A DNA stretch of 64,000 nt. Source: Protaetiibacter sp. SSC-01 (lineage in GTDB: Bacteria > Actinomycetota > Actinomycetes > Actinomycetales > Microbacteriaceae). The position numbers and the translations under genes were made by a program. Each line of letters starts with the position of its first letter. Within the stretch, counting starts at the first letter, position 1. The stretch is taken from assembly GCF_014483895.1 (NCBI RefSeq), contig NZ_CP059987.1, forward strand, positions 1,922,001 to 1,986,000, read 5' to 3'. The notes under the pieces are model-generated. The model was given only the letters and a program-made list of their open reading frames with translations, was not told the origin of the DNA and made no database searches. Shown here in pieces: positions 20,286 through 28,507 of this stretch.

Positions 20286-20546
20286 ATGTCCGGTCTGCTC
20301 GCCCTGCTGCTCGTCGCCCTCGCCGCGGCCGCCCTCGCGGCCATCGCGAGCGCCCTCGTCGTGCTGCGCCGTGCGGGTCGGCTCGGGATGCGGCAGGCGC
20401 TCGCGTCGGGCGGTCTCGCCGTGCTCACGGCGCTCGCCACGACGGCCGGCATCGCCGCGCTGCAGCCCGCAGCCCCGGTGGCGACGGTCGTGGAGCCCGC
20501 TGCGGTCGTCGACGTGCAGCTGCCGACGCTCGCACTCGAGGAATAG
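20286..20546 (+). CDS. Small two-segment membrane protein
   Basis: This 86-residue hypothetical protein has two hydrophobic segments: LLALLLVALAAAALAAIASA, then a positively charged turn (RRAGRLGMR), then LAVLTALATTAGIAAL. An acidic C-terminus ends LALEE. The ATG has GGAG seven bases ahead, and a plausible promoter lies upstream. The frame stays open further upstream, but that part is Pro/Ser/Arg low-complexity sequence overlapping the App1-like gene. No family was recognised. Confidence 0.6.
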   Translation: MSGLLALLLVALAAAALAAIASALVVLRRAGRLGMRQALASGGLAVLTALATTAGIAALQPAAPVATVVEPAAVVDVQLPTLALEE

Positions 20547-20566
20547 CGGCGAGATCGCGCCGACCT

Positions 20567-20617
20567 GGTGGGAGTCTCGAGACGCGTCGGGCTGCGCCCG
20601 GCGCTCCTCGACCACCT
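20567..20617. repeat. Dispersed repeat B
   Basis: GTCTCGAGACGCGTCG ... GCGCTCCTCGACCACCT is a full single copy of the family that is inserted in pabB. It lies between the small membrane-protein gene and the AlkZ-like gene. Confidence 0.8.
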
Positions 20618-20661
20618 GAGTCTCCGGTACGGATGTCGCCCGCCCCCGCCAGACTGTGCCC

Positions 20662-21777
20662 ATGACCACGCGACCCCCCGCACGCGCCCGCCGGCTGCTC
20701 ACGGGCCTGCGCCTCGCCGCTCAGCACATCGCGCGCCCGCTCGCCGACCCGGTCGAGGCCGTGCGGTCGATGCTCGCGATGCAGGGCCAGGACTACCTCG
20801 GGGTGCTGTGCTCGGCGGGCCTGCGCAGCGGCGCGAGCGAGTCCGAGGTCGAGGCGGCCCACGCATCCGGCGCCCTCGTGCGCTCGTGGCCCATGCGCGG
20901 CACGCTGCACCTCGTCGCCGCCGAGGACCTCGGATGGCTGCTGTCGCTCACGAGCGAGCGCATCGTGCGGATGACGGCGGGTCGGTACCGCGAGCTCGAG
21001 CTCGACGAGCGCGACTTCGCGCGCGCCGCGGCCGTGGCACGCGACCGGCTCGCGGGCGGCGGGCGCGCGGACCGCGCAGAGCTGCTCGCCGCCTTCCAGG
21101 AGGCCGGCATCGGCACCGAGGGCCAGCGCGGCCCGCATCTGCTCGGCCATCTGGCCTACACAGGACTCATCGTGCTGAGCGGGCGCACCGAGTACGCGCT
21201 GCTCGACGAGCACGTGCGCGAGCCGCGACGCCTCGACCCGCAGTCCGCGGCCGACGAGCTCGCGCTGCGCTACTTCACGGGCCACGGCCCCGCGACCGTG
21301 CGCGACCTCGCGTGGTGGTCGGGGCTGCCGCTCACGCGCGTGCGCGAGGCGGCGGCGCGCGTGCGCGACCGCCTCGACGCGATCGAGGTCGAGGGTGTCG
21401 AGTACCTCATGCGCCCGGGGCTCGAGGCCGACGGCGACGGCGTGCACCTCCTGCCCGGCTTCGACGAGTACCTGCTCGGCTACACCGACCGTTCGGCGGC
21501 GCTCGCGCCCGAGCGCGCGGATGCGGTCGTGCCGGGCGGCAACGGCATGTTCCGGTCGACGATCGTGGCGCGCGGCGAGGTGCTCGGCGTGTGGACGCGC
21601 GAGCGGCGCAAGGCCGCGGTGCGGATCGCGCTCGAGCCGTTCGCGCCGCTCAGCGGGCGCGACGAGCGCGGGGTCGCATCCGCCGCGCGGCGGTACGGGC
21701 GGTTCCTGGGGAGTGCGGCCGAGGTGGATGGCCTCGAGGCGCGTCCGCCGCGCGGGCGCTCCTCGATCGCCTCGTGA
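20662..21777 (+). CDS. AlkZ-like winged-helix DNA-binding protein
   Basis: This 371-residue protein belongs to the HTH_42/DUF1006 (AlkZ-like) group. Landmarks are the N-terminal MLAMQGQDYLGV, WPMRGTLHLVAAEDLGWLL, TGHGPATVRDLAWWSGLPL (the QxQ/Q-x-D region reads RDLAWWSG) and HLLPGFDEYLLGYTDR. Some members are DNA glycosylases for interstrand crosslinks or alkylated bases, and many are uncharacterised. The last 15 residues (GLEARPPRGRSSIAS) come from a degenerate copy of dispersed repeat B. CAGACT lies 6 bases before the ATG, and a GTG two codons upstream is an alternative start. It converges on nagZ with 3 bases between the stops. Confidence 0.85.
   Translation: MTTRPPARARRLLTGLRLAAQHIARPLADPVEAVRSMLAMQGQDYLGVLCSAGLRSGASESEVEAAHASGALVRSWPMRGTLHLVAAEDLGWLLSLTSERIVRMTAGRYRELELDERDFARAAAVARDRLAGGGRADRAELLAAFQEAGIGTEGQRGPHLLGHLAYTGLIVLSGRTEYALLDEHVREPRRLDPQSAADELALRYFTGHGPATVRDLAWWSGLPLTRVREAAARVRDRLDAIEVEGVEYLMRPGLEADGDGVHLLPGFDEYLLGYTDRSAALAPERADAVVPGGNGMFRSTIVARGEVLGVWTRERRKAAVRIALEPFAPLSGRDERGVASAARRYGRFLGSAAEVDGLEARPPRGRSSIAS
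21731..21774. repeat. Degenerate dispersed repeat B at a gene's 3' end
   Basis: GGCCTCGAGGCGCGTCCGCC ... GGGCGCTCCTCGATCGCCT aligns with the intact copies (CTCGAGACGCGTC ... GCGCTCCTCGACCACCT). It encodes the last residues of the AlkZ-like protein. Confidence 0.6.
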
Positions 21778-21780
21778 CGC

Positions 21781-22974
21781 CTACCCCACCGCGTCGAGGC
21801 ACGCGCCCTCGCACCGCGCGAAGGCGGCATCCGAGGTCGCGACCGAGCGTCGCAGCTCCAGCACGCGCCGCGCGGCCTCCTCGAGGCGCATGAGCGGCAC
21901 GGTCCCGTCGACGATGACGGCGCGCTCGATGCGCTCGGCGAGCGCCCACGGGTCGATCGGGCCCACGTACAGCAGAAGGTCGGCGCCCGCCGCGAGCGCC
22001 GCGACGCCGTCGACGTACGGATCCTCGTAGGCGGGCTCTCCGCTCGACGTCAGCATCCAGAGGTCGTCGGTGACGGCGACACCCTCGAAGCCGAGGTCCT
22101 CGCGCAGCACGCGGTACCACTCGCGCGAGAGGGTCGCGGGCACGGGGTCGACCGCCGTGAAGCGCAGGTGCCCCATCATGACGAGCTCGGCACCCGCCGC
22201 GATGCCGGACTCGAACGGCGGGGCGTGCACGGCTCGCCACTCCCCCGCCCCCATGTCGGTCGTCGGGATGAGCGCGTGCGAGTCGCCCGCGGCGGCCCCG
22301 TGCCCCGGGAAGTGCTTGAGCGTCGAGAGCACCGTGCCGTGCTCCCCCGCGACCGCCGCGGCGACGCGCTCCGACACCGAGGCCGGGTCGCCTCCGAACG
22401 CGCGCGGGGCGAGGAACGAGCGGGGGTCGCCCACGACATCCGCGACGACGCCGAAGTTGACGGTGAACCCGCCGGATGCCGCGAGCCGCGCGCGCTCGGC
22501 GAACGCGGCCTGCGTGGCATCGGGCGGCATCCCCGCGAGCGTGGCGGCGCTCGGCCCGGCGTCGGGCAGACGCGCGACGATGCCGCCCTCCTGGTCGACG
22601 GCCGTGAGCGGCGGAAGGCTCGAGTCGGCCGTGAGCGCCCCGGTGAGGGCCGCCGCGTAGGAAGGCGAGCGCTGCGTGTCGTCGCCCATGAGGATGACGC
22701 CGCCCACCCCAGATGCCGCCACGAGCTCGCGCGCGGACGCCGGGTCACGGCTCGGCACGCGCATCATGATGACGCTCGCAGCGAGCTCGCGCACCGACAT
22801 CCGCGCGAGGGCCGCCTCGACGTAGGCGGCATCCGCGTCGACGGGCGAGGCGGGTGGCGCATCCGCCCACGTACGCGGCGGCGCCGCCGAAACCGGTCGA
22901 GCGCCCTGCGTGCAGGCGAGCAGGGCCGCGGCGGCCACGAGAGCCGCCGCGAGCCCCGCCGCCCGCATCCGCAT
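21781..22974 (-). CDS. nagZ: GH3 beta-N-acetylhexosaminidase-like lipoprotein
   Basis: This 397-residue glycoside hydrolase family 3 protein has a lipoprotein signal (AAALLACTQG). VDQEGGIVARLPDAGPS, the KHFPGHG motif near residue 221 (followed by AAAGDSH, the catalytic Asp-His dyad loop of NagZ-type enzymes) and VTDDLWM near 303 (nucleophile Asp) support N-acetylglucosaminidase activity in cell-wall recycling outside the membrane. It lies 19 bases after the alpha-glucoside permease operon on the same strand. A TACGCT box 6 bases before the ATG suggests its own leaderless transcript. Confidence 0.9.
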   Translation of the reverse strand: MRMRAAGLAAALVAAAALLACTQGARPVSAAPPRTWADAPPASPVDADAAYVEAALARMSVRELAASVIMMRVPSRDPASARELVAASGVGGVILMGDDTQRSPSYAAALTGALTADSSLPPLTAVDQEGGIVARLPDAGPSAATLAGMPPDATQAAFAERARLAASGGFTVNFGVVADVVGDPRSFLAPRAFGGDPASVSERVAAAVAGEHGTVLSTLKHFPGHGAAAGDSHALIPTTDMGAGEWRAVHAPPFESGIAAGAELVMMGHLRFTAVDPVPATLSREWYRVLREDLGFEGVAVTDDLWMLTSSGEPAYEDPYVDGVAALAAGADLLLYVGPIDPWALAERIERAVIVDGTVPLMRLEEAARRVLELRRSVATSDAAFARCEGACLDAVG

Positions 22975-22993
22975 GCGACGAGCGTAGAAGGCG

Positions 22994-23938
22994 CTAGCCC
23001 TTCACCGCTCCCCCGAGCCCCGCCCCGCGCAGGAACACGCGCTGGAAGACGAGGAACAGCACGACCGGGATGATCGTCGAGATCGCGAGCGCCGCGAGCG
23101 TCACATCGAGCTCGGTCTGCGACTGGATGTTCGGGAGCCGCACGCCGAGCGGTTGCACGGCCGCATCCGGCAGCACGAGCTTCGGCCACAGGTAGTCCTT
23201 GAGCGACGCGATGATGATGAACACCGACACGACGCCCACGATGGGGCGCGACATGGGAAGCACGATCGACCAGAACATGCGGAACGGCCCTGCCCCGTCG
23301 GTGCGTGCCGCCTCGAACACCTCGTACGGCAGGCTGTCGAAGAACCGTTTGACGACGAGGATGTTGAACGCGTTCGCCGCCGTGGGGAGCCACACGCCGA
23401 GGTAGGTGTTGAGCAGGCTCGGGCCGAACGCGGGCCGCGCGACCGTGATGAAGAGCGGCACGAGCAGCACGACCGACGGCACGAAGAGCGTCGCGAGCAC
23501 GGCCGCCTGCAGCACCCGAGCGTAGGCGGGCCGGAGGATCGACAGCACGTAGGCGCCGCTCGTCGCGACGACGAGCCCGATGACCCACTGGCCCGCCGCG
23601 AGCGCGATCGTGTTGAAGAAGTACTTCCCCACCTCGACCTCGACCCACGCCTGCTCGAGGTTCGCCCAGTCGATGCCGCTCGGCCACAGGGCGAGGGGGT
23701 GCTGGATGGTGTCCTGCGTCGTCGAGATCGCGGCCTTCGCGAGCCACAGGAGCGGCCCGAGGCCCACGATCACGAGACCGACCAGCAGGAACACGTGCGA
23801 CGCCACCTGCCCCGCCCGCACCGGCCGGCGGCGCCGGTCGTGCAGCGACAGGATGCCGCGCTCGGTGTCGAGGTCGGGGTTCTCCTTCGGCCCGCGGCCT
23901 CGCGCCCGCAGCGCGGGCAGCTTGAGGGTCGTGCTCAT
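22994..23938 (-). CDS. Sugar ABC permease, MalG-like
   Basis: This 314-residue inner-membrane permease has the EAA loop FEAARTDGAGPFRMFWSIVLP near its last third and about six membrane segments, starting SHVFLLVGLVIVGLGPLLWL. The ATG overlaps the stop of the MalF-like gene (ATGA). With the other permease and the binding protein it forms a CUT1 importer for alpha-linked sugars. No ATPase is encoded here, so a shared MsiK-type ATPase elsewhere is expected. Confidence 0.92.
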   Translation of the reverse strand: MSTTLKLPALRARGRGPKENPDLDTERGILSLHDRRRRPVRAGQVASHVFLLVGLVIVGLGPLLWLAKAAISTTQDTIQHPLALWPSGIDWANLEQAWVEVEVGKYFFNTIALAAGQWVIGLVVATSGAYVLSILRPAYARVLQAAVLATLFVPSVVLLVPLFITVARPAFGPSLLNTYLGVWLPTAANAFNILVVKRFFDSLPYEVFEAARTDGAGPFRMFWSIVLPMSRPIVGVVSVFIIIASLKDYLWPKLVLPDAAVQPLGVRLPNIQSQTELDVTLAALAISTIIPVVLFLVFQRVFLRGAGLGGAVKG

Positions 23939-24903
23939 CAGTCGGTGCTCCACTTCTGCGTGGCCTTGAAGTACAGGAAGGATGCGGCGGCGAGGAAGAG
24001 CGCGAGCATGACCGAGAGCGCGGTCGCCTCGCCGTACTTCCCGCCGAGGCTGTTCTCGAACGCGTAGCGGTAGATGAGCAGCAGCACCGTCACCGTCGCG
24101 TTGTTGGGCCCGCCGCCCGTGAAGAGGTACGGCTCGAGGAACACCTGCGCGGTCGCGATGATCTGCAGGATGAGCATGACGAAGATCACGCCGCGCAGCT
24201 GCGGGAGCGTCACGTGCCACACCTTGTGCCAGATGCCCGCGCCGTCGACCTCGGCGGCGTCGTACAGCTCCGGCGGCACCGCGAGCAGCGCGGCGAGGTA
24301 GATGATGATCGAGCCGCCCGCGGCGGCCCACGTCGCCTCGAGCACGAGGGCCGGCATGGCCTGGGCGGCATCCTGGATCCACGGCTGGGGCGGAATGCCG
24401 ACCCAGCCGATGATCGTGTTGAAGACGCCCGTCGGCGAGGCGGAGTAGAAGAACTTCCACAGCAGCACCGCCACGACGGGCGGCACGATGACGGGCAGGT
24501 ACGCGAGGGCCGAGTAGAGGCCCTTCATGCGCTTCACCTCGCTCATGAGCACCGCCATGAAGATCGGCAGCGGGAAGCCGAAGACGAGCGCGAGGAGCGC
24601 GAAGTACGCGGTGTTGACGATCGCGCGGCCGAGCAACGGGTCGCTCAGCACGTTGATGAAGTTGTCGAGCCCGACGAACTGGTAGGTGATGAGGTTCGTC
24701 TTCTGGAAGCTCATCCACAGCGACTGCAGGATGGGCCACCAGCTGTAGACGCTGAAGACGAAGATCATCGGCAGGGCGAACAGGAGCGTCACGAGGCCGC
24801 CGCGGCTCACCCAGCCCCGGATGCTGCGGTTGCGCCGCCGAGGCTGCGGGGCCCGCGGACGCAGGCGCTGCTCGACGGCACGCCGTTCGTCGAGGACGGT
24901 CAT
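23938..24903 (-). CDS. Sugar ABC permease, MalF-like
   Basis: This 321-residue membrane protein has a long basic N-terminal cytosolic part (about 40 residues), a first segment LVTLLFALPMIFVFSVYSWW, and the EAA-type loop YDAAEVDGAGIWHKVWHVTLP. The start MTVLDERRA has GAAGGAAACACC ahead. It follows the binding-protein gene after a strong hairpin (24926-24962). Confidence 0.92.
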   Translation of the reverse strand: MTVLDERRAVEQRLRPRAPQPRRRNRSIRGWVSRGGLVTLLFALPMIFVFSVYSWWPILQSLWMSFQKTNLITYQFVGLDNFINVLSDPLLGRAIVNTAYFALLALVFGFPLPIFMAVLMSEVKRMKGLYSALAYLPVIVPPVVAVLLWKFFYSASPTGVFNTIIGWVGIPPQPWIQDAAQAMPALVLEATWAAAGGSIIIYLAALLAVPPELYDAAEVDGAGIWHKVWHVTLPQLRGVIFVMLILQIIATAQVFLEPYLFTGGGPNNATVTVLLLIYRYAFENSLGGKYGEATALSVMLALFLAAASFLYFKATQKWSTD

Positions 24904-24925
24904 GGTGTTTCCTTCGGGTCGGGGT

Positions 24926-24962
24926 GGGGCCGCCGGACGCACGCACGGCATCCGGCGGCCCC
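24926..24962 (-). terminator. Hairpin between binding-protein and permease genes
   Basis: Twelve-base perfect arms (GGGGCCGCCGGA and TCCGGCGGCCCC) pair around a 13-base loop. The hairpin lies 7 bases past the stop of the binding-protein gene and 22 bases before the permease start. It is likely a partial terminator or a 3'-end stabiliser that favours binding-protein expression. Confidence 0.6.
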
Positions 24963-24969
24963 TGACGGG

Positions 24970-26316
24970 TCAGCCGCCGATGAGCGCCTGGGCGTCCTTG
25001 TCGGCCTGGGCGAGGAGCGCGTCGATGTCGGCGTTCTCGTCGGTCAGCACGGCCTGCACGACCGGGTCGAGGAGCGCGTAGACCTCCTGCGTGTGGCTCT
25101 TCGGCTCGCCCACGGGGGTCTGCTCGAAGATGTGGTCGATGAAGCCCTGCATCTGCTCGCGCGGCACGTTGACGTACGGCTCGATCCAGGTGAGCGACTC
25201 CTCGTAGGTCTCCTGGTCGAGCACCGGCAGCACCGGGGTGCCCACCGCCTGGCCGGCGTCGGCGAGCGCCTTCGCGTCGGCGACCGCGGCATCCTCGTTC
25301 AGGAGCTTCTGCATGTAGTACCAGTCGATCCACTTCACCGCGGCGTCCTTGGTGGAGTCGTCGAGGCTCGGGGGGATGACGGCGATGTCGCCGCCGCCGA
25401 GCACCTTGCCGCCGTCCTCCATGGGGATCGTCGTGAGGCCGTACACGGATGCGTCGAGCGAGAAGTCGCGCACGAGCGCCGTGTAGAGGTCGGACCCGGA
25501 GGTGTACATGCCGATGTTGCCGGCGGCGAACTCCTGGTTGATCGAACCCCAGTCGAGCAGGAAGTTGTCACCCATCGAGTCGTCCTCCCAGCGCAGGTCG
25601 TGGAAGAACTCGAGGGTCGCCTTCACGCCGTCGTTGGCGATCGTCGAGGTCGTGCCGTCGTCCGACTGCATGAAGCCGCCGCGCGACGCCGCCTGCGCGG
25701 TGAGCTGCCACCCGCCCGTGTTGTTCTGGGTCATCGTGGCGTAGCCCGCCTTGCCGGTCTTCTCGGCGATCTGCTTGGCGTACTCGCGCACCTCGTCCCA
25801 CGTCGTGGGCGGGGAGTCGGGGTCGAGCCCGGCCTGCTCGAAGAGCTCGCGGTTGTACTGGAGGCCGAGCGCGTACGCCTGGCGCGGGAACCCGTACAGG
25901 TGCCCGTCGCCGCCCGTCACGGCGTCGAGGATGATCGGGTTGAACTTGTCGGCGTAGCCGAGCTCGTTGATCTCCTCCGTGACGTCGCCGAGCTGGCCGT
26001 TCTCGAGCAGGGTCTTCGCGTCGGTGAAGGGCACCGTGAAGACGTCGGGCAGGCTGCCCGCGGCGAGCTGAGCGGTGAAGGTCGGGCCCTCCCACTCGTA
26101 CTCGACGCCGATGACGTCGATGTCGGGGTACTTCTTCTCGAACTGCTCCTCCTGCGCCGCGAACGCGTCGTACGCGGCCTGGTCGGCGCCGGGCGGGAAG
26201 GTGGCGACGCGGAGCTCGACCTTGCCGTCGGAGGAACCTCCGGTGCTGCAGGCGGCGAGCGAAGCGACCGTCGCGAACGCCGCGGCGATCGCGATCACCT
26301 TGGTGGGTGACTTCAT
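24970..26316 (-). CDS. Alpha-glucoside-type ABC substrate-binding lipoprotein
   Basis: This 448-residue extracytoplasmic sugar-binding protein (SBP_bac_1 class) has the lipobox SLAAC (Cys23). FTVPFTDAKTLLENGQLGDV, GFPRQAYALGLQYNRELF and TTWDEVREYAKQI are family-typical. The start MKSPTKVIAI has AAAGGCAAGACA ahead. A second ATG five codons upstream overlaps the GH13 stop in an ATGA arrangement but lacks a ribosome-binding site. The GH13 partner suggests alpha-glucosides (maltose, trehalose or sucrose-like) as cargo. This is inferred from context. Confidence 0.9.
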   Translation of the reverse strand: MKSPTKVIAIAAAFATVASLAACSTGGSSDGKVELRVATFPPGADQAAYDAFAAQEEQFEKKYPDIDVIGVEYEWEGPTFTAQLAAGSLPDVFTVPFTDAKTLLENGQLGDVTEEINELGYADKFNPIILDAVTGGDGHLYGFPRQAYALGLQYNRELFEQAGLDPDSPPTTWDEVREYAKQIAEKTGKAGYATMTQNNTGGWQLTAQAASRGGFMQSDDGTTSTIANDGVKATLEFFHDLRWEDDSMGDNFLLDWGSINQEFAAGNIGMYTSGSDLYTALVRDFSLDASVYGLTTIPMEDGGKVLGGGDIAVIPPSLDDSTKDAAVKWIDWYYMQKLLNEDAAVADAKALADAGQAVGTPVLPVLDQETYEESLTWIEPYVNVPREQMQGFIDHIFEQTPVGEPKSHTQEVYALLDPVVQAVLTDENADIDALLAQADKDAQALIGG

Positions 26317-26327
26317 TGTCTTGCCTT

Positions 26328-28049
26328 TCATCGTTGGGTGGTGGGGTGTGTTTCTCCGGGCTCGTGCTGTGGTCGTAGCCATGCCGTGGAGTTCGGGGGG
26401 AGGACGCCGTCGGCGACCTCCGAGCTCGCGAGGAGCACCTCGCGGTGGGGCGGGAGCTCGACGGGCTCGTCGAAGCTCGTGACGCTCACGAAATCGTCGC
26501 CGCGGCGGAACGCGAGCGCGGCGGGGCCGAGCTCGAGCCACGAGAAGGCGGCGTCGTGCAGGGCGTGCTCCGCCTTCCGGATGCGGAGGGCCGCCCGGTA
26601 GAGGCTCAGCATCGAGTCGGGGTCCGACTCCTGCGCCTCGACCGTGTAGAGCGCCCACTGCCGCGGCTGGGGCAGCCACGGTGTGCCGGGCGCGTGCGGG
26701 GTGCTGAAGCCGAACGGCGCCCGCGTGCCCGACCAGGGAAGCGGCACACGGCATCCGTCCCGCCCGGGGTCGACGCCGCCCGAGCGGTAGTGCATCGGGT
26801 CCTGGATGAGCTCGCGCGGGATGTCGGCCTCGGGCAGGCCGAGCTCGTCGCCCTGGTAGATGTACAGCGAGCCGGGCAGGGCTGCCGTGAGCAGGGCGGC
26901 CGCACGGGCGCGCCGCGTGCCGAGCGCGAGATCCGTGGGCACGCCGAAGCGCTTCGCGAGGAACGCGAACGAGCTGTCCTCGCGGCCGTAGCGGGTGACG
27001 GGGCGCGTCACGTCGTGGTTCGACAGCACCCACGTGCTCGGGGCGCCGACGGGCGCGTGGGCGCCGAGGGTGAGCTCGATCGAGGCGCGCAGCTCGGCGG
27101 CATCCCACGGGCGTGCGAGGAAGTCGAAGTTGAACGCGGTGTGCATCTCGTCGGGCCGCAGGTACTTCACGAAGCGGTCGAGCTCGGGCAGCCAGATCTC
27201 GCCGACGAGCACGCGCGTGCCCGGGTACGAGTCGGCGATCGCGCGCCATCCGCGGTACACGTCGTGCAGCTCGTCGCGGTCCTGCGTGGGGTGCTCGCCG
27301 GGGCCCGGGTTCTCGGGCACCTCGCCGAGCTCGGGGTCCTTGATGAGCAGGGCGGCGGAGTCGATGCGCACGCCCGCGACGCCGCGGTCGAACCAGAACC
27401 GCAGGATGTCCTCGTGCTCGCGGCGCACATCCGGGTGGTTCCAGTTGAGGTCGGGCTGCTCGGGCGTGAACAGGTGCAGGTACCACTGGCCGGGCGTGCC
27501 GTCGGGGTTCGTGGTGCGGGTCCACGTGTCGCCCGCGAAGGGCGACACCCAGTGGGTGGGGAGCTCGTCGGAGTCGACGAACCAGAACCGCTCGCGCTCG
27601 GGGCTGCCGGGGCCGGCGGCGAGGGCCGCCTGGAACCACGGGTGCTCGGCCGACACGTGGTTCGGCACGACGTCGATGATGGTGCGGATGCCGAGGGCGA
27701 GCGCCTCGCGGATGAGCAGCTCCGCCTCGGCGAGGGTGCCGAAGTCGGGGTGGATGGCGCGGTAGTCGCTCACGTCGTAGCCGCCGTCGGCGAGGGGGCT
27801 CGCGTACCAGGGCGTGAACCAGATGGCGTCGACGCCGAGATCCCTCAGGTAGCCGAGCCGGCTGCGCACGCCCGCGAGGTCGCCCGTGCCGTCTCCGTTC
27901 CCGTCCGCGAAGCTGCGCGGGTAGATCTGGTAGATGACGGCCGAGCGCCACCAGTCCGGGTCGTCGGTGCTCGGCGCGGGGGCGTGCACGGATGCGGCCT
28001 GCTCCGTGCGCTGGTCCGGTGCCGTGGTCGACAGGACGTCTGCGTCCAA
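26328..28049 (-). CDS. GH13 alpha-glucosidase
   Basis: This 573-residue alpha-amylase-family enzyme is probably cytosolic, with no signal peptide. VIYQIYPRSFADGNGDGTGD opens the barrel. Nucleophile Asp is in GVRIDSA near residue 229, the acid/base Glu in VGEIW near 281, and LSNHD near 343. YQIYPRSF and GDGTGDL fit exo-acting alpha-glucosidases and oligo-1,6-glucosidases better than endo-amylases. The start is TTG, with GAAGGAA 7 bases ahead. It is the first gene of the importer operon, hydrolysing sugar brought in by the downstream genes. Confidence 0.9.
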   Translation of the reverse strand: MDADVLSTTAPDQRTEQAASVHAPAPSTDDPDWWRSAVIYQIYPRSFADGNGDGTGDLAGVRSRLGYLRDLGVDAIWFTPWYASPLADGGYDVSDYRAIHPDFGTLAEAELLIREALALGIRTIIDVVPNHVSAEHPWFQAALAAGPGSPERERFWFVDSDELPTHWVSPFAGDTWTRTTNPDGTPGQWYLHLFTPEQPDLNWNHPDVRREHEDILRFWFDRGVAGVRIDSAALLIKDPELGEVPENPGPGEHPTQDRDELHDVYRGWRAIADSYPGTRVLVGEIWLPELDRFVKYLRPDEMHTAFNFDFLARPWDAAELRASIELTLGAHAPVGAPSTWVLSNHDVTRPVTRYGREDSSFAFLAKRFGVPTDLALGTRRARAAALLTAALPGSLYIYQGDELGLPEADIPRELIQDPMHYRSGGVDPGRDGCRVPLPWSGTRAPFGFSTPHAPGTPWLPQPRQWALYTVEAQESDPDSMLSLYRAALRIRKAEHALHDAAFSWLELGPAALAFRRGDDFVSVTSFDEPVELPPHREVLLASSEVADGVLPPNSTAWLRPQHEPGETHPTTQR

Positions 28050-28100
28050 CGCGGTGTTCCTTCGGGCTCTCGCGACGCCCGGGTCGGCGCCGACAGCCCG

Positions 28101-28129
28101 AATGTAGGGAACGCGACAAGATGACGCAA
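28101..28129 (-). promoter_or_regulatory. GH13 operon promoter
   Basis: On the minus strand, TTGCGT (-35) and TACATT (-10) are separated by 17 bases, about 50 bases before the TTG start of the GH13 gene. The -35 box carries the TTGC half-site of the presumed LacI operator. Confidence 0.6.
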
Positions 28130-28143
28130 GAACTAAACAATCT

Positions 28144-28156
28144 GCAAGAAACTTGC
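28144..28156. promoter_or_regulatory. Operator-like palindrome GCAAG-AAA-CTTGC
   Basis: This 5-3-5 inverted repeat lies just upstream of the GH13 promoter, and further CAAG/CTTGCG half-sites flank it. A related palindrome precedes the LacI gene (29522-29533). Binding by that LacI protein is inferred from proximity and repetition. Confidence 0.5.
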
Positions 28157-28218
28157 GAACTCTTGCGCGCTACCGCGGCCTCCTCGCGGGGGTTTCACTG
28201 CGGGCGCCGCGGTTCACC

Positions 28219-28311
28219 GCGGGTTGAGTGCGGCGCGCCGCGCGAACGCGCGACGCACCGCGTATCGAAACCCGCGCACCGCGCTCAACCCAGGGCCGGG
28301 TGACCTCGGTC
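28219..28311. repeat. Dispersed repeat A variant (TTGAGTGCGGCGCGCC type)
   Basis: GGGTTGAGTGCGGCGCGCCG is followed by GCGCGACGCACCGCGTATCG and AAACCC. A near-identical stretch occurs at 32020-32073. The GGTTGAG and ATCGAAACC ends match repeat A read in the opposite direction. Confidence 0.75.
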
Positions 28312-28338
28312 TCAACCGCAGCAGGTCATCAGTCGGTC

Positions 28339-28507
28339 GGGTTTCGATACGCCCGCTTCGCGGGCTACTCAACCAGCGGTGGGGCGCCCGCTTCGCGGGC
28401 TACTCAACCAGCGGTGGGGCGCCCGCTTCGCGGGCTACTCAACCAGCGGTAGGGCGCCCGCTCCGCGGGCTACTCGACCAGCGGTACAGCGCCCTCTCAA
28501 CCGGCGG
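28339..28507. repeat. Dispersed repeat A, four 35-bp tandem units
   Basis: Units begin at 28351, 28386, 28421 and 28456 with GCCCGCTTCGCGGGCTACTC (last unit CTCCGC). They follow GGTTTCGATAC and run into a final degenerate CTCAACCGGCGG. That final copy supplies the stop codon of the LacI gene. Confidence 0.9.

Larger units (their letters stand above)
28050..28496. other. Gene-free regulatory and repeat region (447 bases)
   Basis: The left end holds the GH13 operon promoter and operator-like palindromes. From 28219 to 28311 a repeat A variant is present in opposite orientation. From 28339 onward there are four tandem repeat A units running into the 3' end of the LacI gene. No supported gene was found in it. 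Confidence 0.7.

Noticed and set aside
28351-28490. Possible CRISPR array (35-base repeats)
   Set aside because: The units are directly adjacent, with no unique spacers, and share ends with repeats elsewhere. No cas genes are present.
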